In this document: in pieces, positions 1 through 8,132 of the stretch
How positions within the stretch are numbered: position 1 is the first letter of the stretch
How the letters are laid out: every line of letters starts with the position of its first letter
Source of the DNA: Aphelocoma coerulescens
Taxonomy: Eukaryota; Chordata; Aves; Passeriformes; Corvidae
Length of the DNA stretch: 64,000 nt
NCBI RefSeq assembly: GCF_041296385.1
Contig: NW_027184083.1
Coordinates: 2,170,001-2,234,000, forward strand
Direction: 5' to 3'
Notes under the pieces: model-generated
What the model saw: the letters and a program-made list of their open reading frames with translations, nothing else
Database searches by the model: none
What the model was told of the DNA's origin: nothing
Translations under genes and position numbers: made by a program

Positions 1-683
1 ACATTGCGTCCGCCATTATTGGAGACAAACAAACTCGGAGAAAAGGGGTTGGGGGAAGAGGGTTTTTCCCGGGCTGAGAGCACATGGCAATGGCTGTCCC
101 TGGGAACAAAGAGATCAGGGGAGAAGGGGTTTTTACGCGCGCTTGAAACATGAGGGCTAGAAACTGGGGAAAAAGGAGTGGAGAAGAGGTTTTGGAAAGG
201 TCCTGGGACTGGCTCCAGATTCCTGTCCAAGGAAGGGTGCTGAGGAGACACGGCTGAGCCAGGAGGACGATAGCTCTCCTGTGCTAAAAAGCAGTTTGCT
301 CTAGCTGTGTTTTCCAGTGTAGGGGAAGAGGGGTCCGGGACACAGGGGTTGGAAGAGGGTATAAGGGGATTGAAAGAGGGTTTTTGCAGAGGCTTTTCAT
401 GTACTGCTTTTTTCTCCGGCAAAGAATAACTTAGTAACAGGAGAGGAAGGAATTTTGAAACTGTTTCATCTCCTGCACGCCTAAGAGAGGAGAGTTTTCT
501 CCCCACCTTATCCCAAAATTCAGAAGATCTCATGTCCTCAGAGGTCAGATTAGGAAAGTGCTGAAAAAGCCATTGTACAAAAGATTGAACTAGATTTTTA
601 GGGTATTTATGCCCAGTACAAGAAAGTTAGCTTTGAACTTGGTGGTATATTTCTCTATGGTGTGCAGAAACCTCAGATCCCAT
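1..683 (-). pseudogene. ERV-1 gag: matrix start and proline-rich region, broken, runs off the window
   Basis: Read on the minus strand from ATG at 681-683. The first residues (MGSEVSAHHREIYHQ) and a later block containing FPNLTSED and EFWDKVGRKL match in pattern the matrix domain of element E in this window (MGQTHSAHDRHLYKQ, then RDFWDTVGVKL), that is, betaretrovirus-type Gag matrix. A TAA replaces about codon 19, and further stops follow in the proline/serine-rich stretch toward position 1. It sits directly downstream of an LTR and a lysine-type primer site, as the 5' gene of a class II provirus should. The provirus continues left of the window, so whether it retains pol or env cannot be told. 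It is not coding as it stands. Confidence 0.7.
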
Positions 684-1057
684 TATGAATGCAGCACCAC
701 AAACCTCAACCCCAAATCACGAAAAGGAGGGGAAGAAAAAAAAAAAAGAGAAAGTTTGCACCGGCACCAGCTTAAGACAGGAGCCCTTAAACCAGCAGGG
801 AAATACCAGAATTCTGGATTTATCACAGGAAAGCAGGTCCGGAGAAAAAAAAACAAGCAAACATGGTCTTCTACTTTCAAGCCGTTCCCTCGCCAGGTGG
901 TGTGGGGGAGGGTACAGGCTGAGGCTCTGGGCTCGCTGTTACGCAAAGAGTAACAGCTCGCTACACAGAGCTGGCATGGCAGGACGTGCAGAGCTAACTC
1001 CAGCAGACACACAGCTGCTGGGACACCCTAAAAGTCTCTCAGAACTGGGGTTCAGAG

Positions 1058-1075
1058 ATAGCACGTTGGGCGCCA
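1058..1075 (-). promoter_or_regulatory. ERV-1 primer binding site, tRNA-Lys type
   Basis: Minus strand reads TGGCGCCCAACGTGCTAT. Its first 14 bases equal the tRNA-Lys(1,2) primer site used by several betaretroviruses and by foamy viruses. It starts two bases after the LTR end, the usual position for priming minus-strand DNA synthesis. Confidence 0.8.
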
Positions 1076-1077
1076 AA

Positions 1078-1557
1078 TGAGGGAGGTATCTTTTCAGCTT
1101 TTTACCGGCTAGTGCTAGTAGTTCAATGCCTTAGGAAGCCTCGAGCAGCCTAGAGAGGTAGCACGGACGATCTAGCATTTAAGTAGCTCTAAAATCGGTA
1201 CCTGTATCATCTGCAAAGCAAATATCTCTAGCAGAAGCAAAGAGGGGGAAATACAGCTCTCTGCTCGCTCAATTTCCCACAGTTAGAAGCTTTCAAAAGA
1301 AACAGATGACAAGAGATGTTCGCAGAAAGGGTAGCGGAGCCAAAAGAGGGCGGGGCCTCCCTTGATCTTCTCTTTTATTTGGAGAAGGGGAAAGGGGAGG
1401 ACTGGGGGCGGACCCGGGGTGACCGGCCAATCAGACACTGCTAAAAAGTTTGAGTTACGTTTAGTTTTGCCCGCGCTTAGAACAAAGGAGCTCAGAGCAC
1501 CTGGCAGAGGCAAGTGTCTTGGGGAGGGGGAGGGGAAGCTCAGAAAGGGTAGCAACA
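1078..1557 (-). mobile_element. ERV-1 5' LTR (480 bp)
   Basis: Minus strand starts TGTTGCTACCC and ends CCTCCCTCA, followed by AA-bases and the primer site. It is inserted in the RT region of an ERVL copy, whose sequence resumes around 1560. A second, truncated copy of the same LTR lies at 4997-5332. Confidence 0.8.
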
Positions 1558-2521
1558 GATAATAAGATAACATTGCTGTTATCTTATTAATCACATCCAT
1601 TGGGACCTGATGACATCCATCTTGCCATTTTTTTCCTAAAAACTGGATCCCCTCTGCACATCCCTTTGCCTTACTTTTTTTTTTACAGAAGAACCAGCTT
1701 TCAGAAGGATTTGGACAATTTTCTTCCCTTTTTCAAAAACTTCTGCTGCTGCATTGCCCCACACAATGACATCAGCAATGTATTGCAGGCATTCCAGAGC
1801 TTCACCCTGTTCTAGTGCAGCCCGGATCAGTCCTTGGCACATGGTAGGGCTGTGTTTCTACCTCTGAGGCAGTCGGTTCCAGGTGTACTGGACACCTCTC
1901 CAAGTGAAAGCAAACTGGCCTACACTCTGCTGCCAAAGGGACTGAGACAAGCACATCAGCGATATCCATTGCAGTAGCACTGGGCTGCCTTTGACTCCAG
2001 CTCATATTGAAGTTCCAACATGTCTGGTACGGCAACAGTCGGTGGCAGCATGGCTTTGTTCAGGCTCCAACAGTCTACTGTTAATCTCCATTCTCATTTA
2101 GATATTCACATTGGCCATATGGGACTATTAAAGGGTGAGCAGGTCCTGCTGATCACTCCTTGGCTCTCCAGTCAACAAATCAATTTATGGATGGGAATCA
2201 GGGAGTCTCATTTGTTGCAATATTGCTGCCGGTGCACCGTCGTGGTGCCTCTGCTTTTCTTTGGCCGTCAGCAATCCCACAACAGAAGGGTTGTCTGAGA
2301 GACCAGGCAAGGTAAGGACCGTTTAATTTCCTCTGTCTCCAGGGCAGCTATACCAAGAGCCCATTGGTGCCCTTTTGGGTCCTTGGAATACCCTCTACTG
2401 AGATAGTCTTTGACAAGGTTGCACGGAGCCTCTGGGCCAGTCCCAATGAGGTGCTTTTGCCATTCATTCCAAGTCAGGCTAATCTCAGCCTCCAATACAG
2501 CCAACTGTTTGGATCCCCCTG
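1558..2521 (-). pseudogene. ERVL-1 pol remnant: reverse transcriptase and end of protease
   Basis: Clearly homologous to the better ERVL pol at 52225-54066. It includes the RT palm with the catalytic tetrad changed from YIDD to YIAD in the block LQYIADVIVWG, the CQGLIRAALEQ helix before it, and at 2320-2516 the distal protease part (segments such as EISLTWNEWQKHLI and GPEAPCNLV). Frames are broken by stops and indels. The left end is cut by the ERV-1 LTR, and an LTR-A inserted at 2522 separates this part from the protease active-site region at 3183. In an intact element it would copy retroviral RNA into DNA; this copy is dead. Confidence 0.8.
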
Positions 2522-3182
2522 TGTCTTGGGGTGACTTTATGATGTGTATCCCATATCGCTGCCCCATGCCCAGAAATTAATTCTTGTGCCTTTCTATGCC
2601 TCTAAACTGAGCCTGAGAGGGGGAAGGAGAAAAAAAACTGAGCAAAACTTTTTCAAAGCAGTTTGCAGCTTGTTCAAGGTCACACAGAGATAGAGACTTT
2701 TTTTTTTCAGCTGCAGCAGGAGAGCGGGAGGGAAGGGAAGCACCCGGCTTGCTTTTCTTTCCAGCCAGCTTTTGGAAGTTTTTTGCCTCAGCTCTTTTTC
2801 CTTCGGAGAGTTGAACTTTTGTTTTCCTGGGACTTCGTTTTTTTCCTTTTCTCTCTGCTGGACGGTTTCAACATCAGAATATATTGGGAGGACTTTCCAC
2901 CAAGGCCTTGGCCCTGGAGGTGGGCCCACCACCCTGTCCCAGCTCCAAGGAGGGAGAGAGAGAGATCTACAGAAGGACTCAGAAATTTTCCCAGGTTTCT
3001 CTCAGCAGGGCGAGGGGTTTTATTATTTAGCATTATTTTCCTTTTCCCGTGTGTTTGTTAAATAAATAGTTTTTGTCTCTTTCCTTCGAGGAAAATTTAT
3101 TTCTTCCTGAACCTGGTGGGGGAGGGGTGGTTATGCCTTCTCTCAGAGGATATATATTTCTAGATTTGACCAAACCAGCACA
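2522..3182 (+). mobile_element. Solo LTR-A (ERVL-type), 661 bp
   Basis: Starts TGTCTTGGGGTGAC and ends CCAAACCAGCACA, with a 5-bp duplication CCCTG at 2517-2521 and 3183-3187. An AATAAA signal lies near 3062, giving plus orientation. It is inserted in the ERVL-1 protease gene, in opposite orientation to it. At least seven LTRs of this family occur in the window. Confidence 0.93.
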
Positions 3183-3552
3183 CCCTGTCACTCCAGAAAT
3201 ACAAATGGATTCTCTCCCTGTATAACTTGATGGCATTAGGGTACACTGCACCAGTGTCTAGTAAATCCTTGTACTCTTGTGGGGCTGCTGTACCAGGCCA
3301 TTGAATTCACACAGTCCAGTAAACCCAGTTATCCCTCTCCACCTGTCTGCAGGCAGGGCCCCTCTAATACTGATCACAAGATTCCCTGCTTACTTCTTGT
3401 AGAAATGGCCTAGAACTTCTCTCCATAGAGTCAGTAGTATGATCAGCCCTTCCATTATGCCTGGGAAACTGCCCGCTGGAGACTGGAGCAGCAATTTTCC
3501 TGGAAGAACCCCCATTTTTGATTGGTTTTCTCTGCATTTCCCACAACCATGC
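3183..3552 (-). pseudogene. ERVL-1 protease start and gag 3' end
   Basis: Continuation of ERVL-1 beyond LTR-A. The aspartic protease motif Asp-Thr-Gly is encoded at 3250-3258, but a 2-base deletion just after it, relative to the copies at 53956 and 62752, shifts the frame. Upstream in coding direction, a TAG at 3364-3366 ends gag at the same place as in the two other ERVL copies and is followed by the same AGGGGC context and a small hairpin. The gag part (to about 3550) is a short C-terminal piece whose left neighbour on the coding strand is an unrelated LTR-B, so most of gag has been lost. Confidence 0.75.
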
Positions 3553-4533
3553 TCTTACGATCCAGTTTAAACTCAGAAAAGCAAAGCAAGCTAAGTCTCT
3601 GTGCATAAACCGGAAAGAATTTAGAAGGTTCAAAATATTCCCAGAAATGAGATTAAAACCAAACGAGGTTAGATGTTGATGCCAAAAAATGGATGTATTT
3701 TATTTAATAGTAAAAGAGGCAAAGAGAAAGGAAAAGAAAGAGAGAAAGAAATGAAAAAAAAAGAAGTATGCCTGGGGGTGGGGGGACAGGGAGAGATGAC
3801 AGGGGTTAGGTGGAAGCATATCACCCATCTGAGGGTCCCAATGACGTCTCATTGCTCCCCTCCATCTGGTCTTCTGGTGGTGAGGGTCCCCCGTCGCCGC
3901 CGTGGCCACGCCGCCACACGCCAAAGAGTACAGAATCCTGTGGATTAATATACGCTGTGGGCCAGGTGGGAACACCCACGTGTCTCTCTTGCAAGGGCCA
4001 GCTTGACACTGTCCCTTGCAACACTGAGTGTCTGTTGCATCTGCTCTGGTGCTCTGGTGCAGGGTCTGGGGACCCCTTTGAGGGAGGCCCCTGCGATGGC
4101 CATGTCGCCCCCTTGTGCTGTGGATAAGCTTCTCCCTCCCCCCCCCCCTCCCCCCCCCCCCCCCCCCCGTGAGGACTCCTCAGCTGGGCTCCTCTGCACA
4201 GTGGAGGATGGGCAGTCACTGAGCTTCTTGACCACAGGCATTTCCAAGATACCCAAAGCCTCTCCTCCCCCGGCCCTTTGGTGTGAGGGTCTGTTCGAGC
4301 CTGGCAGCTGATAGCCCTGGGGATGTGGTCTCCACCTTTGGAGGTGTTAAGCTTGTGCTCCGTGAATGTCCCCAGCCCTGAGTTGTTACTTTATCTTATC
4401 TTCATCAGCGAACAGTGTAAGGCCTCAGTCAGGGCCCCATTCAGGGTGCGGTAGTCTTTTTTGCAGCTTTTGTAATACAGTTTTAAAAGTCCTTTAAGAA
4501 AATGTTTGTCATAAACTATTTCAGTCTCTGACA
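3553..4533 (-). mobile_element. LTR-B copy 1 (981 bp)
   Basis: Homologous to 29236-30872. Minus strand starts TGTCAGAGACTGAAAT; its end is degraded (TCGTAAGA, against TTGTAACA in copy 2). An AATAAA-type signal is read on the minus strand near 3700, and a long C-rich tract lies at 4136-4168. No clear TSD; the 3' side abuts truncated ERVL-1 gag. Confidence 0.75.
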
Positions 4534-4996
4534 GCAGTGAACCCTGGCAGACAAGAGGGCAAACTGCATCCTGGGGTGCATTAAGCACAGTATAACCAGT
4601 CAGTCAAAACAGGGGATTATCCTGCTGTGTTTAGTGCTGGTGCAGCCTCACTTTGGGTATCGTGTGCAGTTCTGGGCCCCACAATTTTAGAAGGATGTGA
4701 AGGTCCTTAAATGTATCCAGAAGAGGGCAACAAAGCTGGTGAAGGGGCTGGAAGAAATGTCCTATGAGGAGACGCCAAGGAGACTGGGTTTGTCTATTTT
4801 GGAGAAAAGGAGGCTGAGGGGTGACCTCATTGCTCTCTACAGCTTCCTGAGGAGGAGAAGTGGAGAGGGAGGCGCTGATCTCTTCTCCCTGGTATCCTGC
4901 AACAGGATGTGCGGGAATGGCTCAAAGCTGTGTCAGAGTTGACATTAGGAAGAATTTCTTTACCAAGAGGATGGTCAAACATTGGAACAGTGTGGA
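4534..4996 (+). mobile_element. CR1 LINE, distal ORF2 and 3' region, 5'-truncated
   Basis: Typical CR1 3' sequence on the plus strand (TTCTGGGCCCCACAATTTTAGAAGGA..., then GGGTGACCTCATTGCTCTCTAC, each part of the conserved CR1 3' block). It is interrupted by the LTR fragment at 4997-5332 and resumes at 5333. Non-coding remnant. Confidence 0.9.
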
Positions 4997-5332
4997 AGGT
5001 ATCTTTTCAGCTTTATACCGGCTAGCGCTTGTATTTCAATGCCTTAGAAAGCCTCGAGCAGCCTAGAGAGGCAGCACGGGCGATCTAGCACTTTAGTAGC
5101 TCTAAATCGGTACCTGTATCAGCTGCAAAGCAAATACCATCAGCAGAAGCAAAGAGGGAGAAATATAGCTCCCTGCCTGCTCAATTTCCTGCAGTTAGAA
5201 GCTTTTAAAATGAGACAGACAACAAGAGATGTTCACAGGAAGATAGCTGAGCTGAGAGAGAGGGCGGAGCCTCCCCTCGACCATCTTTTATTCGGAGAAG
5301 GGGAAAGGGGAGGACTGGGGGTGGACCCAGGG
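4997..5332 (-). mobile_element. Truncated LTR of the ERV-1 family inside CR1
   Basis: Matches about 1084-1425 of the ERV-1 LTR but lacks the first part of U3 and the last few bases. No TSD is visible and some CR1 bases at the junction are missing, so the insertion was followed by deletion. Confidence 0.8.
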
Positions 5333-5480
5333 TGGTCGATGCCCCAAGCCTGTCAGTGTTTAAGGGGTATTTGGGCAATGCCCTTAATAACATGCTTTAA
5401 CTTTTGGTCAGCCCCGAAGTGGTCAGGCAGTTGGACTAGATGATCATCGTATGTTTCTTCCAACTGAAATATTCTATTCT
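5333..5480 (+). mobile_element. CR1 LINE 3' end (continuation)
   Basis: Ends GGACTAGATGATCATCG... then CTTCCAACTGAAATATTCTATTCT, the characteristic CR1 terminus with its short terminal repeat. Joins the fragment that stops at 4996. Confidence 0.9.
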
Positions 5481-6083
5481 AAAAAAATTGTTGAGTACCT
5501 CAGCCTTCTCCACATCAGTTGCCACCTGTTCTCCCATCTTATTTATCAGGGAGGGAGTACATTTTCTTTAACCTTCCTTTTCTGGCCAATGTACCTGTAG
5601 AAATCCTTTTTATTATTCTTTGCATCCCTTGTCAAATTCAGCTCCAGCTTAGCCTTATCTGTCTTTGTCTCATGCCTATGCATCTGGGCAACGTCCCTGT
5701 ATTCTTCCCCATGATATATGTCCCTGGTTCCACTGCCTATGGATTTCCTTCTTACATTTTAGTTTGACCAGAAGGTCCTTACTCAGCCATGCTGGTGTCC
5801 TGCCTTCCTTGCCCAATTTCTTATACATGGGAATTGAGAACACTTGTGCTCTAAGAAAAATGTCCTTAAAGAGCTGCTGGCTGTGTTCAGCTTCTTTGTT
5901 CCTGAGGGCAGTTTCCCAGGAGGTCACATCCACCAGTTCCTTAAACAACTGAAAGTTTGCTCTCTTAAAACTCAGGGTCCTGACTCTACTCTTCACCTGC
6001 CCCATATCCCTCAAGATTGTGAATCCCACGAGGGCATGATCACTGCAGCCCAGGCTGCCACCAAGCTTGACCTCTCTAATATG
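5481..6083 (-). pseudogene. CR1 LINE ORF2 remnant downstream of the endonuclease
   Basis: Minus-strand translation 6029-5676 contains CR1 ORF2 blocks (SFKRANFQLFKELV, TSWETALRNKEAE, then KKLGKEGRTPAWL), known from the spacer between the CR1 endonuclease and RT domains. The same CR1 copy continues at 12033 on the far side of ERV element E. Its role in an active CR1 would be nicking and target-primed reverse transcription; here it is a dead fragment that served as insertion target. Confidence 0.85.
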
Positions 6084-6088
6084 TTAAT

Positions 6089-6831
6089 TGTCGAAACTGA
6101 AGGCGAGATGATGGTGATGAGGGTGTGGGTTCGGTCGGGCCCGGCTGGAGATGGACGGATGGAGACGAGAGATCTCTATAAGCAGCTCTTTGGAGCATGC
6201 AGTTTATTGCAAAGGGCGTGGGTACAGAGGCACTGCTTAGAGCTGCCAGCTGCAGCTCCAAGCAGGCCCAAGGTGTAGGAGAGAGAGAGATGAATCAAGA
6301 GCAAGAGGCTAAGAGCTAAGAGAGTAAAGAGCAAGAGAGATGAATTAAGAGAGTTACTAAGAGGAGAAGAGTTAAGAGAGAGGAGTTAAGAGAGGAGTTA
6401 AGAGAGGAGTTAAGAGAGCGAGGAGCTTGTTACAATACAATAAATCATCTTCTGTAGTGAATATTCTAATTCTCACTAGCCAATCTAATACAAGGTACAA
6501 ATCCTATAGCATTTACATACAGCCTATAAGAGTTCTTACATTACCATAGAGTGTTACATTTTAACTTCTAAAAACTACTCCTTGGACCCCTTCTGCTGAG
6601 CTAGTAGGGTCTGCTCTGACCCTTGGACCTGTCTGCAAGCAGAGGGTATTGTTCAATCAAGAGGGGATTACCTTCAGCCGGCTATACCATTGTTTTCTAG
6701 TTGTTCAGTAACTAAGACATCATATCTCAAAGATGGCCTTCATTTCGATGTCGCTTATAGTTTTCATATTCCCAAAATCTTTTGTTAGGCAATCATATTT
6801 ATAAGGCTTTCCTGTTTCATCTTCCCCAACA
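6089..6831 (-). mobile_element. Element E 3' LTR (743 bp)
   Basis: Minus strand TGTTGGGGAAG to TTTCGACA. Its first 112 bases encode the last 36 or so residues of env. It contains a GAGTTAAGA-type short repeat near 6310-6420 and an AATAAA signal on the minus strand around 6200. Confidence 0.95.
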
Positions 6832-8108
6832 TCTCCCCCGTTCTGATGAACAACTAAGATATTAGATACAGTCCTACTTGTTATTTTTTGCACACACTGA
6901 AGTATACAAGGTACTGCTACTAAAACTATAATTATTACTACTAGAATAATCAAGCCTATTTTACAGAGTTCCCTTAGCCAAGGTGCAAAGCTCCAACCAT
7001 CAAACAAACTGTCTAGCCAAGACGGATCATCTGTTGTGATTTGGTTAGCTAGATCCCTTAGATTTTGTAGCTGTTTGTGAATGGAGACCGAATGATCGGA
7101 TAAGTTCATACAGCACAATCCTTCAAAATCTTCACAGCCATGCCCATGTGCTAATAAAAGATAGTCAACGGCAGCTCTATTTTGTAAAGTGGCATGTCTG
7201 ACTGCCTCTTCATCGGTTAACAGATCACTGATCATAGTAGAGGTGGCATTTACCTCCTTGCTGAGCCAACATCCCAACTTGTTTAGCTGTTTTAATGCAA
7301 TTGAGGAACTTAACTGAGGTAGAAAAATGCTTGCAACAATTGATTTTCCAGAGTTCCAAGGGTGGAAGTCACTATCACAGTCACTATCGTACTGATGTCC
7401 CCAGGAAGATCTGATCTTTCTGCTTTTCTTTTTGATTACCTCTTTGACACTGGGAGCAATAATTGTAAGTTGTCCCAGAGCACAAGGGCCACCATCTATT
7501 TTTGAAGGTATACCTTGCCAGGCCCTGTCTCCACAGATGAGCCAAATTCCTCTGGGGAATCGAATAGGAAGTTTGCTAAAACGATCTGCATGAGGTTCAT
7601 CATATATAAGAAGCTTAACTTGATTACACCAAGAAGTTACATTGCTATAAGCTGGGTGATATGGGGTAACGTTTAAATGGGGACCGTTTTCTCCTTGAAA
7701 GTGAAAGAAATAGCAGGTATCCATAGTTAATGAACCTAGGATTTCTAGCTCTTGAAGGTCAGATTTATCAATTTTAGAATTATCAATATAAGTTTGGTGT
7801 CTATGGCTGGGAGTTGGAGATACATGATGATCGTCATATGGCCAATACTTATCAAGAGTAATATTATCAAAACCTTCTGGAAGAGGTACTCCAACTAAGC
7901 AGGTTGAAAAGGGTTTGTCAGGGCTTGTGTCAGATAGACAGATGGTATCGGAGCCTGCGGATTTGGCTAAAGCAACCCAGACATTTGTCTTTGGTTGATT
8001 CACAGGTAAAGCTTCACTACAAAAACTAAAACAAAAGGATAAAAGCAACATGCACGCGCGCAAATGAGAAAACTCCATTCTTTTCTTGAGCTGTTTTTGG
8101 CAGATCAC
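6720..8108 (-). CDS. env: Envelope glycoprotein (alpharetrovirus-type), intact 462-codon ORF
   Basis: Would be cleaved to surface (SU) and transmembrane (TM) subunits that mediate receptor binding and membrane fusion. Visible: hydrophobic signal peptide at about residues 15-33; N-glycosylation sites near 82, 146, 156, 287 and 335; a basic stretch KKKSRKIR (226-233) as the likely furin site; an internal fusion peptide near 256-270 between Cys244 and Cys280; the conserved block LQNRAAVDYLLLAHGHGC with CX6CC at Cys325 and Cys332-333; a membrane span at about 384-405; a 57-residue tail. The TM block closely follows avian leukosis-type Env. The start could be Met1 or Met11. The ORF begins 24 bases after the gag ORF and extends into the 3' LTR. 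Expression would need a spliced mRNA. No stop or frameshift seen; function is untested. Confidence 0.9.
   Translation of the reverse strand: MICQKQLKKRMEFSHLRACMLLLSFCFSFCSEALPVNQPKTNVWVALAKSAGSDTICLSDTSPDKPFSTCLVGVPLPEGFDNITLDKYWPYDDHHVSPTPSHRHQTYIDNSKIDKSDLQELEILGSLTMDTCYFFHFQGENGPHLNVTPYHPAYSNVTSWCNQVKLLIYDEPHADRFSKLPIRFPRGIWLICGDRAWQGIPSKIDGGPCALGQLTIIAPSVKEVIKKKSRKIRSSWGHQYDSDCDSDFHPWNSGKSIVASIFLPQLSSSIALKQLNKLGCWLSKEVNATSTMISDLLTDEEAVRHATLQNRAAVDYLLLAHGHGCEDFEGLCCMNLSDHSVSIHKQLQNLRDLANQITTDDPSWLDSLFDGWSFAPWLRELCKIGLIILVVIIIVLVAVPCILQCVQKITSRTVSNILVVHQNGGDVGEDETGKPYKYDCLTKDFGNMKTISDIEMKAIFEI
6832..6843 (-). promoter_or_regulatory. Element E polypurine tract
   Basis: Minus strand GAACGGGGGAGA immediately before the 3' LTR start TGTTGGGG, the primer for plus-strand DNA synthesis. 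It lies inside env and encodes part of the cytoplasmic tail (about residues 422-425). Confidence 0.85.
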
Positions 8109-8132
8109 TTTCTTCTGGTGATTCTGCGCAGT

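Noticed and set aside
2663..3065. ORFs of 97-132 codons, recurring at 31687, 33901 and 62158
   Set aside because: They fall within LTR-A copies and shift frame between copies; LTR sequence, not coding.
4003..4311. Proline-rich plus-strand ORF
   Set aside because: Produced by a C tract in LTR-B; not preserved in the second LTR-B copy.
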